From a virus: a DNA stretch of 39,036 bases. A model generated the notes under the pieces. That model was not told the DNA's origin and did no database searches. It was given only the letters and a program-made list of their open reading frames with translations. Positions 6,390 through 11,996 of this stretch are shown here, piece after piece. How positions within the stretch are numbered: position 1 is the stretch's first letter; each line of letters opens with the position of its first letter. A program made the position numbers and the translations under genes. The stretch lies in the IMG/VR virus record IMGVR_UViG_3300047274_000193, positions 1-39,036 of that record, one strand, 5' to 3'.

Positions 6390-6868
6390 GCGTCATCTTT
6401 TGCCGCTATGTCCAGCCGGGGGTTGTCCCCCTCCGTCTTGCACAGCAGGAGCCGGGACACGACGGCGTCGTCGGTGAACCACCCCGCCTTGGCGAGACAG
6501 TCGACCACGGCCTTGGCGGCGTTGTCGAGGTCGGGCTTTACTGTGCAAGGAACCTCGACGCCCTTGTTCGCCTTCCTCGCCCTGCACTTGGGCCGTTTGA
6601 ATGACCAATGTATCATCAGGCACACGGGCCCGGACATTGGTTCGGTCGGCCTGTTGGCCCTCGCCAGCAAAATCAGTTCGTCAAGGAAGGGCTTTATCTT
6701 TGACGTCCTTTTCTTGCCGACGAAGTAGCGGCCTGTCCTCGTTCGTAAAATCTGTGTAGATGATTGATGTGTGGCCCGGGGGGGTTCTTTTTGATAGACG
6801 AACCGAACCCTAACAGGGCCGCCAGATGACAGCCGATGAGGACCGGGACCCCAACCAGAACAAAACAT
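6386..6868 (-). CDS. rusA: RusA-type Holliday junction resolvase
   Basis: RusA-family enzymes are small dimeric endonucleases that cut Holliday junctions and branched replication or recombination intermediates. The 160-residue sequence shows the family signature KPDLDN (about 111-116), followed by Asp123, the GWFTDD segment (129-134) with paired Asp, and Lys144 before the last strand. The N-terminal PPRATHQ...GRYFVGKK region (29-53) matches phage RusA-like proteins. The only in-frame ATG upstream of the core is at 6868 (GGCCTATG). It gives an 18-residue Gly/Pro/Ser leader not expected in the family, so the true start may be further in. The first 175 bases overlap a separate membrane-protein reading frame (6694-6894). 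The gene presumably works with the RecE-type exonuclease downstream and the ERF protein. Confidence 0.82.
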   Translation of the reverse strand: MFCSGWGPGPHRLSSGGPVRVRFVYQKEPPRATHQSSTQILRTRTGRYFVGKKRTSKIKPFLDELILLARANRPTEPMSGPVCLMIHWSFKRPKCRARKANKGVEVPCTVKPDLDNAAKAVVDCLAKAGWFTDDAVVSRLLLCKTEGDNPRLDIAAKDDA

Positions 6869-6894
6869 AGGCCGAGCATTACGAGTAGTTCCAT
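6694..6894 (-). CDS. Small single-span membrane protein overlapping rusA
   Basis: This 66-residue frame starts with a strongly hydrophobic segment (about residues 2-29: LLVMLGLCFVLVG...LAALLGF) followed by a basic tail with several Lys, Arg and His, typical of a small inner-membrane protein. Its ATG at 6894 sits exactly 10 bases after the TCTTAT box of promoter F in GCTATG context, the same geometry as every other first gene. That is the main reason to believe it. Against it, 175 of its 201 bases overlap rusA in another frame. If real, it is the first gene expressed leftward from the central switch. Function unknown. Confidence 0.45.
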   Translation of the reverse strand: MELLVMLGLCFVLVGVPVLIGCHLAALLGFGSSIKKNPPGPHINHLHRFYERGQAATSSARKGRQR

Positions 6895-6904
6895 AGCGGC
6901 GGCG

Positions 6905-6932
6905 ATAAGATTGCGTTTGAAACCCCTGTCAA
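6905..6932 (-). promoter_or_regulatory. Leftward promoter of the central divergent switch, site F
   Basis: The minus strand reads TTGACA (perfect -35), 16 bp, TCTTAT, then 10 bases to the ATG at 6894. It shares the 57-bp intergenic space with the rightward start at 6952. A weak plus-strand candidate (TTGAAA at 6917, 16 bp, TAGCGT) overlaps it, so occupancy of one may exclude the other. Confidence 0.6.
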
Positions 6933-6951
6933 GTCCGATAGCGTAAGGGTT

Positions 6952-7428
6952 ATGAACTTCGACAGCGAACCAAAGAGACTTCCCACCGACCCGAACAACG
7001 AACATACGGGGGGCAATCTGACCGACGAACAGAAGGCCAAGATTCACGAACTGCTGGATGACAACGTCGGGACCAACGAGATTGCCAAGCGGCTCGGGCA
7101 CTCGAAGCATACTGTCCTCGCCGTGCGGCGGGCCCGGGACGACGCCAACGGCGGGCTGAACCTCAACAGTTGGAAGAAGGCCACGGCGGCCACGATGGCG
7201 GCAATCGTGGCGAAGGGTAGCACCCGGCTGTTGACCGAGATTGAGAACATCCCGCCGGGGCAACTTCCCTTGGCTCTGGCGATTATGACCGACAAGGTCC
7301 TCGCCTTGCAGGACGCCCCTGCGGTCGTGGTCGAGCATCGTCTACGTGTCAGCCACGAGGACATAAACAAGATGCTCAAAGGCGACGTCATCGACCTGCC
7401 GAAAGACGACGTCAAACCGGACGCTTGA
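6952..7428 (+). CDS. Helix-turn-helix protein, first rightward gene
   Basis: The 158-residue protein has a homeodomain-like HTH at about residues 24-62 (LTDEQKAKIHELL...TNEIAKRLGHSKHTVLAVRRA). A helical C-terminal part (LPLALAIMTDKVLALQDAPAVVVEHR) then resembles phage HTH proteins often annotated near terminase small subunits. Two roles are possible: a regulator of the divergent switch it sits beside, or a displaced small terminase subunit, since no other clear TerS is seen. The start ATG at 6952 has AAGGG immediately upstream. Its stop forms part of the -35 box of promoter G. Position favours a regulatory role; I cannot decide from sequence alone. Confidence 0.7.
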   Translation: MNFDSEPKRLPTDPNNEHTGGNLTDEQKAKIHELLDDNVGTNEIAKRLGHSKHTVLAVRRARDDANGGLNLNSWKKATAATMAAIVAKGSTRLLTEIENIPPGQLPLALAIMTDKVLALQDAPAVVVEHRLRVSHEDINKMLKGDVIDLPKDDVKPDA

Positions 7429-7452
7429 CATACGTCCGAGCCCGTGTATCAC
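7425..7452 (+). promoter_or_regulatory. Rightward sigma70-like promoter, site G (GCTTGACA-16-TATCAC)
   Basis: This is the plus-strand member of the promoter family. TTGACA (7425-7430, overlapping the stop of the HTH gene) is followed by 16 bp and TATCAC (7447-7452), then AAGGGCCGCT and the ATG at 7463. It heads the replication operon, in which following genes overlap or are tightly spaced up to 12406. Confidence 0.7.
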
Positions 7453-7462
7453 AAGGGCCGCT

Positions 7463-7678
7463 ATGATACACGAGTTCAACAACCCAATGCCCGTCGAGAC
7501 GGACCTCGGCTACGGGATGCTCATCTATGTCCGGTGCGGAGGCACGTTCTCAAACGACGTGTTCGCCGTCGCCTTGGACCACGACGGGGTCATCCGGCAT
7601 TTCACGTCCGAGCAGTTCAAACTTCTCCGGAACGACACCTTCGGCATCCGGACTATTGAGAAAGGATTACGCCGATGA
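7463..7678 (+). CDS. Small conserved phage protein of unknown function (71 aa)
   Basis: The pattern NPMPVETDLGYGMLIYVR...FSNDVFAVAL...IRHFTSEQ...NDTFGI matches a small protein I have seen repeatedly in phages of unrelated hosts, usually among early genes and without assigned function. It is predicted mostly beta. The ATG at 7463 is 10 bases after the TATCAC box of promoter G. The end overlaps the next gene as ATGA. No membrane segment or catalytic motif is evident. Confidence 0.72.
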   Translation: MIHEFNNPMPVETDLGYGMLIYVRCGGTFSNDVFAVALDHDGVIRHFTSEQFKLLRNDTFGIRTIEKGLRR

Positions 7679-7914
7679 GCCAATACGACGACCAGATTGC
7701 CCGCCTCGGCTTCGAGGCATGGGCCGACAATCAGTTCACCAACTCCATCGAGAACTATGTATTCCCGGGAGATGGAAACGTGACCATCGAGGGCAAGGAC
7801 TACACCCAACGGGTCTGGTGGACCCCGGAGTTCATCCACTTCTTCATCCGTTGCTACACCAAAGACGGTTGGAAGGAAGCGTCCCGGACCATCAAGAATG
7901 ACGTCAAGCGATGA
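7675..7914 (+). CDS. Small hypothetical protein (79 aa)
   Basis: Not recognised. It is soluble, rich in aromatic residues (WWTPEFIHFF at about 47-56), with an acidic N-terminal half and a Lys/Arg C-terminus. Start and stop both overlap the neighbours as ATGA, so it is part of a translationally chained run of three genes ending with the PP-loop enzyme. Nothing suggests a specific activity. Confidence 0.65.
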   Translation: MSQYDDQIARLGFEAWADNQFTNSIENYVFPGDGNVTIEGKDYTQRVWWTPEFIHFFIRCYTKDGWKEASRTIKNDVKR

Positions 7915-8768
7915 ATGACCCGTTCATAGAACCACCCAAGACGAGGTGGAACGTAATCAACCTCGGAGCCGGGGTTCAGTCCTCAACCATGGCCCTTATG
8001 GCGGCCCGTGGAGAGATTGGCCCGATGCCGGATTTCGCCGTGTTCGCCGACACCCAAGCGGAACCGACCAATGTTTACGAATGGCTTGGCTGGCTTGAAA
8101 AGCAACTTCCGTTCCCGGTCGTAAGGGTGACGAAGGGAAACCTAACCGACGAGAGCCTCCGCATACGCCAGAGGCTCGACGGCGGGACATACGTCAAACG
8201 TCTCATCCCTGTGTTTGGACTGCTCCCCAACGGCGAAGTTGTCGGGGCCGTCGGCAGGAAATGCACGGCTGACTACAAGGTAATCCCTATCTTGAAGCAC
8301 ATACGCTCTGCCTGTGAGATTAAGCACGGCCAGAAAGAAGTGACTGTCACCCAATGGATTGGCATTTCTTACGACGAGATGCAGAGGATGAAGTTACCTA
8401 AGGACCCTTGGACCCGGCACAGATGGCCGTTGATTGAGAAGCGGATGAGGCGTTCCCATTGTATCGAATGGATGAAGAACAACGGATACCCGGAGCCTCC
8501 GAGGTCTGCCTGTTATTACTGTCCATTCCACTCCGATGATGAATGGCGTAGGCTCCGCAACGACGACCCGGAACACTTTGCCAAGGCAATCGAGTTCGAT
8601 GAGAAGATTAGGCAGACGAACATCGAAGGAGCAAAGGACCTTCGGATGCAGGTCTACCTGCACAGGTCGTGCAAGCCTCTTGGGCAAGTCGACTTTGACT
8701 CGCCTGAGGACAAGGGGCAGTTGAACTTTGACTTCCAATCCGAATGTGAGGGCATGTGCGGAATCTGA
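7911..8768 (+). CDS. PP-loop / PAPS-reductase-like adenine-nucleotide alpha-hydrolase with cysteine motifs
   Basis: The protein belongs to the phosphoadenosine-phosphosulfate reductase-like branch of PP-loop ATP pyrophosphatases. These bind ATP or PAPS and activate a substrate by adenylation, often for sulfur transfer. Seen in the 285 residues: the pyrophosphate loop GAGVQSSTM (19-27), VFADTQAE (44-51), RKCTADYK with Cys118, Cys184, and a CYYCPFH knuckle (201-207). More cysteines follow at 254, 279 and 283. The Cys118 plus Cys201/204 set is typical of this phage subfamily and could hold a metal or Fe-S cluster. DndC, which supplies sulfur for phosphorothioate DNA, is a distant relative. Sulfur modification of nucleic acid is possible but unproven here. 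It lies directly upstream of the replication genes. Confidence 0.8.
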   Translation: MNDPFIEPPKTRWNVINLGAGVQSSTMALMAARGEIGPMPDFAVFADTQAEPTNVYEWLGWLEKQLPFPVVRVTKGNLTDESLRIRQRLDGGTYVKRLIPVFGLLPNGEVVGAVGRKCTADYKVIPILKHIRSACEIKHGQKEVTVTQWIGISYDEMQRMKLPKDPWTRHRWPLIEKRMRRSHCIEWMKNNGYPEPPRSACYYCPFHSDDEWRRLRNDDPEHFAKAIEFDEKIRQTNIEGAKDLRMQVYLHRSCKPLGQVDFDSPEDKGQLNFDFQSECEGMCGI

Positions 8769-8769
8769 C

Positions 8770-9099
8770 ATGAGCCAGCCAAAGTTCACAGGCGTCTGGA
8801 TACCTGCGGCCGTGTTCAACGCCGACCAACTGACCACCTCGGCAAAACTGCTCTACGGGGTCGTGGCGGGCTTGGACGGGGACGACGGGTGCTACGCCTC
8901 CAACGCCTACCTCCAACGCCTTCTGGGCGTCAGCGAGAGGGGTGTGCAGGTCCTTCTGATGGAACTTGAACAGTTCGGGCTCATCGTCCGGGCCCAAGAG
9001 GACGGCCGACGGGTCATCCGGACTGTCGAAGCCATGGCCTTGGGCAAATGTCCGGGCATCAACAGGGGGGGTGCAGAAAACTGCACCCAGATAGAATAG
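8770..9099 (+). CDS. Replication initiator-like protein, N-terminal HTH part (frame 0 product)
   Basis: The 109-residue frame-0 product carries the winged-helix domain found at the N-terminus of phage replication proteins of the O/DnaD type. It has an entry FTGVWIPAAVF, an LTTSAKLLYG helix (about 21-30), CYASNAYLQRLLGVSERGVQVLLMELEQFGLI (about 39-70) as the HTH, and a beta wing. Family members normally run past 200 residues and end in a segment with 'SI.NGW.GLFP'. Here frame 0 stops at 9097-9099 shortly after a run of seven G, while that C-terminal segment is encoded in the -1 frame (9072-9419). The start ATG at 8770 lies just after the stop of the PP-loop gene. A fused product would be 216 residues. 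Confidence 0.75.
   Translation: MSQPKFTGVWIPAAVFNADQLTTSAKLLYGVVAGLDGDDGCYASNAYLQRLLGVSERGVQVLLMELEQFGLIVRAQEDGRRVIRTVEAMALGKCPGINRGGAENCTQIE
9065..9088 (+). other. Putative -1 frameshift site: G7 run overlapping a perfect hairpin
   Basis: Seven G (9065-9071) give the in-frame slippery heptamer G GGG GGT. The arms GGGTGCAG (9069-9076) and CTGCACCC (9081-9088) pair perfectly around AAAA. A -1 slip would join the HTH domain to the C-terminal domain in the other frame. The hairpin starts inside the G run rather than 5-9 bases downstream, so transcriptional slippage on the G7 run, or a miscalled homopolymer length, are real alternatives. Confidence 0.6.
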
Positions 9100-9419
9100 T
9101 AGATAGAATAGATGATAAAGATACAAAGGGGAGGGGGTCCAAGACCAACGACTTCATGCTCACCAAGACCCCGAAGCACGTGGGAAACCCGGAGTTCTGC
9201 AAGATGTGGAACGATTGGCTTCGGTATGCCTTCGGCAAGAAGAAGGTCCCATACCTCACCTACGTCGGACAGGTGGACTTCCTTGACGCCATGCCCGTCG
9301 ACGAGGCAATAGAGTCCATGGGCCAATCCATCCGCAACGGATGGCGTGGCCTTTTCCCCGTCCGCAAAGGCAAGGCCCATACCAAACCCCTTACCCAGAA
9401 AGACCATGAGCAGTTTTGA
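9072..9419 (+). CDS. Replication initiator-like protein, C-terminal part (-1 frame)
   Basis: This frame has no good start of its own. The first convincing Met is at 9156, with a G-rich element about 18 bases upstream, further than usual. The 115 codons after the proposed slip encode an acidic linker, then NPEFCKMWNDWLRYAFGKKK and the end AIESMGQSIRNGWRGLFPVRKG. This is the typical C-terminus of phage replication proteins whose N-terminal half is the HTH domain encoded just upstream in another frame. The stop at 9417-9419 overlaps the helicase-loader gene by 14 bases. I read it as the second half of one protein. An independent 87-residue protein from 9156 is the alternative. Confidence 0.65.
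   Translation, partial: CRKLHPDRIVDRIDDKDTKGRGSKTNDFMLTKTPKHVGNPEFCKMWNDWLRYAFGKKKVPYLTYVGQVDFLDAMPVDEAIESMGQSIRNGWRGLFPVRKGKAHTKPLTQKDHEQF
9089..9111 (+). repeat. Two direct copies of AGATAGAATAG: possible origin element
   Basis: An 11-base AT-rich repeat occurs twice (9089-9099 and 9101-9111), separated by one T, followed by further A/T-rich sequence. It lies inside the initiator gene directly after the hairpin, as iterons and the AT-rich stretch lie inside the O gene in lambda. Only two copies are present, so the origin call is tentative. Confidence 0.4.
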
Positions 9420-10077
9420 CATGTCCTGCCATTGTGGCCGTCGCTGTGCCTTGATGGTCAATGCCGAGGGCAAGTTGACCCGCTACCACCGATGCCGTGA
9501 GCATCTGGACCCGGCCCGTTTGAAGGCCGAAGGCTTCGATGAGGTGATGTTCGTCCCGTCCTATCCGGCCCTTTTTCGGGATACCGAGGTTTCCAAGTTG
9601 CACCCGAGGTTGCAGTCGGCCGCAGAGTGGACCCCTAACGGCCAGAAGTCTGGCCTGTTGCTCCACGGAACCACCGGGGTCGGAAAGACCCGGCTGGCTT
9701 GGCACGTCGTCAACCGCCTGTGGATTGAGAAGGCCCGAAAGGACATGAACATGCCTTACAGGTTCTTGACCATGAGGAAGTTCGAGGGGCTCATCGAGGA
9801 GTCTTTCGGCGAGAAGGCCCATAGCAAGATGCTGGACGAACTCATCAAGACCGACCTGCTGGTCTTTGACGACTTGGGCAAGGAGAGGGCGACGGCCCGC
9901 ATGGCTTCCGACCTGTTCGCCGTCCTCGACGAGAGGACCACGGCCATGAGGCCGACCGTAATCACGACCAACTTCAACGGGTCGGCCCTCGTCGACCGCT
10001 TTGACGACAAGGAGATGGCCGCCGCCCTCGTCCGCAGGTTCCGTGACTACTACACCCTCGTGGGGGCTGGGGCTTGA
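9406..10077 (+). CDS. DnaC-like replicative helicase loader (AAA+ ATPase)
   Basis: The protein should load the host replicative helicase at the phage origin, as DnaC or lambda P do. The 223-residue sequence has an N-terminal Cys/His cluster CHCGRRC...HRCREH (8-33) that may bind zinc. The ATPase core follows: Walker A GTTGVGKT (88-95), Walker B LLVFDDLG (151-158), sensor I ITTN (186-189) and a C-terminal Arg-rich helix (about 208-213) that could carry the arginine finger. Length is normal for the DnaC/IstB family. The start ATG at 9406 overlaps the end of the initiator frame by 14 bases, so the pair forms an O/P-like initiation module. Confidence 0.88.
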   Translation: MSSFDMSCHCGRRCALMVNAEGKLTRYHRCREHLDPARLKAEGFDEVMFVPSYPALFRDTEVSKLHPRLQSAAEWTPNGQKSGLLLHGTTGVGKTRLAWHVVNRLWIEKARKDMNMPYRFLTMRKFEGLIEESFGEKAHSKMLDELIKTDLLVFDDLGKERATARMASDLFAVLDERTTAMRPTVITTNFNGSALVDRFDDKEMAAALVRRFRDYYTLVGAGA

Positions 10078-10086
10078 CAGAAAACC

Positions 10087-10611
10087 ATGGCCTTCCACAA
10101 TGACATACGCAGGGCTTGGTTGGGTCTTGCGGGTTGCATAGCATCAACCGGGGTGCCAGCCAAGTGGCTGGCATCCCTTACCCTGCTCTCATCGGCGGCC
10201 TTCGGTTCGGTCGTGAACGAGGACTACCTCGACAGGTTGGCCCGGGTCGAGAGCGACAACAGGCCGCAAGCCGTCGGCAGGGCCGGGGAACTCGGTGCCT
10301 ATCAGTTGAAGAAGGCGGCTTGGGACGACGCCGTCCGGAGGATGTTCGGACGCATCCCGGAGTCCTACTCCTTCTGCCGCCGCAACTGCTTCGACCCGGC
10401 CAAGTCGAGGTCCGTGGCCCGGGAGCATCTTCTCTGGCTTGAAAGGACCATGGTCCGGGAAGGTCATACTCCGACGAAGATTTCTCTTTACATGTCTTAC
10501 AACTTGGGCATGACTATGTCAGAACGCTATGCACACAATCACAGACACCCGTCGCTTGCTGACCAACGCAAGGCCGTATTCGCAAGGGCTGAACGCATCT
10601 TTTCGCCATGA
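10087..10611 (+). CDS. Lytic transglycosylase-like (SLT-family) protein with N-terminal membrane segment
   Basis: The 174-residue protein probably cleaves peptidoglycan glycan strands and may be the endolysin. The SLT-like core shows catalytic Glu in LARVESDNRP (Glu55), the GELGAYQL substrate-binding motif (67-74), a Cys-containing insert (about 87-101) and the YMSYNLG motif (135-141). Before it, residues 27-42 (WLASLTLLSSAAFGSV) form a hydrophobic segment that could be a signal sequence or a signal-anchor-release element. Placement is odd: it lies within the rightward replication operon, nine bases after the helicase loader, while holin-like and spanin-like genes are leftward at 12.3-13.8 kb. 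An alternative role is local wall opening during infection. Confidence 0.78.
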   Translation: MAFHNDIRRAWLGLAGCIASTGVPAKWLASLTLLSSAAFGSVVNEDYLDRLARVESDNRPQAVGRAGELGAYQLKKAAWDDAVRRMFGRIPESYSFCRRNCFDPAKSRSVAREHLLWLERTMVREGHTPTKISLYMSYNLGMTMSERYAHNHRHPSLADQRKAVFARAERIFSP

Positions 10612-10790
10612 AAACAAAGACCAAGAAACATCTGAAACCGGACGGCTCGGAGCCAATCTCCGACCACATGCTGACCGTGCGTGTGCCGGACAAGACCATG
10701 AAACTTTTGAACAAGGAGTCGAAGAAGCGGGCCGTGTCTCGCTCGGACTTCGTGAGGTACGCCATTGAGAAACAACTTCCCACCGCATGA
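10608..10790 (+). CDS. Ribbon-helix-helix DNA-binding protein
   Basis: This small 60-residue protein has the Arc/CopG plan. A basic, flexible N-terminus leads to a single strand LTVRVP (about 22-27), helix A (KTMKLLNKESKKR) and a turn with Ser-Arg-Ser, then helix B (DFVRYAIEKQL). Such dimers bind DNA through the paired strand and often repress their own operon. Start and stop overlap both neighbours as ATGA, so it is co-translated with the annealing protein. It is a candidate regulator of the replication operon or of late promoters. Target sites cannot be identified here. Confidence 0.8.
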   Translation: MKTKTKKHLKPDGSEPISDHMLTVRVPDKTMKLLNKESKKRAVSRSDFVRYAIEKQLPTA

Positions 10791-11515
10791 ACAACATGAT
10801 TAACAACATCACACCCGAACTCGCCGCCGCCTTAGTGGCCGCCATCAAGGAAGCAGGAACGAGCGTCGTCGCCGACGCCCAGAACCCGTTTCACAAAAAC
10901 TCCTACGCCACCCTCGGGGCTCACCTGACGGCTACCAAGGACGTGTTTGCCAAGCACGGCCTCGCCATCGTGCAGTTCCCGCACGGCGACGGCAATCAGG
11001 TCGGCATCAACACCATGGTCATCCACAGGGATGGAGGTTACATCCAGAACTACGTGACCATCCCGGTCGGAGAAAGCGTGAAAGGTCAGGACGCAGGTTC
11101 CTTGTTCTCCTACCTTCGCCGTTATGCCATCGCCGCAGTAGCAGGTCTGGCTACCACGGATGACGACGCAGAAGCCGACCGCATCGTCCGGACCGTTGCC
11201 CCGGCTCCGGCCGCCAAGGCCGCCCCTGCGGCCCGCCCGGCCGCCAAGCCCGCCGCCCCGGTAGCCATCCCGGCAGGAGACATTGACCCGTCGATGACCC
11301 TGCCGTTCGGACGCAACAAGGGCCAGCAGATTGGCGAACTGTCCACCGACGACCTCGCCTATTGGGCGAATACGTGGGAGCCCCGTCCGTTTGAAAAGAC
11401 CGGGCGTGTCTCCGAGAAGGACCTCAAGTTGAAGCGGACCGCCAAGGCCCTGTTCGAGAAGGCTTCGGTTCCGGCCGAGTCCTCTGACGCCCAGCCGGAC
11501 GACGTTCCGTTCTGA
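10787..11515 (+). CDS. erf: ERF-family single-strand annealing protein with an SSB-like C-terminal tip
   Basis: ERF proteins anneal complementary single strands and drive phage recombination. Residues 1-130 show the ERF core: NPFHKNSYATLGAHL (33-47), KHGLAIVQFP (56-65), an HRDGGYI segment (80-86) and GSLFSYLRRYAIAAVAGLATTDDDAEAD (104-131). An Ala/Pro-rich linker (about 137-163) leads to a second small domain with LPFGRNKGQQIGEL (172-185), like the C-terminal extension seen in some exodeoxyribonuclease X-like proteins. The protein ends DAQPDDVPF, close to the acidic D-D-D-I-P-F tip by which SSB recruits partner proteins. No SSB gene is present in the window. Its exonuclease partner is at 5503-6351. 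Start is coupled to the upstream regulator. Confidence 0.88.
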   Translation: MNNMINNITPELAAALVAAIKEAGTSVVADAQNPFHKNSYATLGAHLTATKDVFAKHGLAIVQFPHGDGNQVGINTMVIHRDGGYIQNYVTIPVGESVKGQDAGSLFSYLRRYAIAAVAGLATTDDDAEADRIVRTVAPAPAAKAAPAARPAAKPAAPVAIPAGDIDPSMTLPFGRNKGQQIGELSTDDLAYWANTWEPRPFEKTGRVSEKDLKLKRTAKALFEKASVPAESSDAQPDDVPF

Positions 11516-11787
11516 TGCCGAGGAAGAAGGACATAAGGAAGGAACTCGTCGAGCAGACAGGGGATGAAAGTCTCCTGTTTGCCGACGGGTTCGACTCCTG
11601 CATCATAGGCGTCTGGTCCTTCAATGACATACTCCGGGTCGTCTATGATGAGGATGAGGTAATCAGAACTCTGATGAAAAGGGACAAGATGAGCCATGAG
11701 GAAGCACACGAGTTTTTTGAGTTCAACATACGTTCAGCCTACGTGGGCCCCAAGACTCCATACTTTACGAGAACCATTACCGAATGA
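11515..11787 (+). CDS. Small conserved phage protein of unknown function (90 aa)
   Basis: The segment IIGVWSFNDILRVVYDEDEVIRTLMKRDKMSHEEAHEFFEFNI...VGPKTPYF (about 30-83) follows a pattern I recognise from small uncharacterised proteins in many phages and some bacteria. It begins with a 'GV' strand, then a Tyr-Asp pair, a helix ending MKRD-M, an 'EEAxEFFEFN' helix and 'VG..TP.F'. No biochemical role is established. The start ATG at 11515 shares a base with the stop of the ERF gene (TGATG). The end overlaps the next gene. The 30 N-terminal residues are basic. Confidence 0.72.
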   Translation: MPRKKDIRKELVEQTGDESLLFADGFDSCIIGVWSFNDILRVVYDEDEVIRTLMKRDKMSHEEAHEFFEFNIRSAYVGPKTPYFTRTITE

Positions 11788-11996
11788 GCCAAAACAACCA
11801 AAAGCCAATCAAGTTGATTGAGTTCACGGTCATCCACGAGGGCAGAAACGTCACCTTCATAAACAAGGAACTGCATGAACTTCTTGTTAAAGAACTCCGT
11901 CTGTCAGAGGCGAGGGTCAGCATGCTACGTCGTGAGTTGGAACACATGGACGCCCGCATGAAGGAAGTGATAGGCCAACAATCAGGCATGCCCTGA
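11784..11996 (+). CDS. Small coiled-coil protein (70 aa)
   Basis: Not recognised. A short strand-rich N-terminus (PIKLIEFTVIHEGRNVTF, about 8-25) is followed by a single long amphipathic helix from about residue 28 to 63 with charged heptads (HELLVKEL, SEARVSMLRRELEHMDARMKEVI), suggesting dimerisation. It overlaps both neighbours (ATGA upstream, one base downstream), so it is part of the coupled operon. It may be a subunit for the nuclease-like protein encoded next, on position only. Confidence 0.65.
   Translation: MSQNNQKPIKLIEFTVIHEGRNVTFINKELHELLVKELRLSEARVSMLRRELEHMDARMKEVIGQQSGMP

Noticed and set aside
10074-10079. TTGACA at the end of the helicase-loader gene as a promoter for the transglycosylase
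   Set aside because: The ATG at 10087 is only eight bases downstream, leaving no room for a -10 box, and no TATTAC-like box occurs at 15-17 bp; likely a coincidence of the stop codon context.
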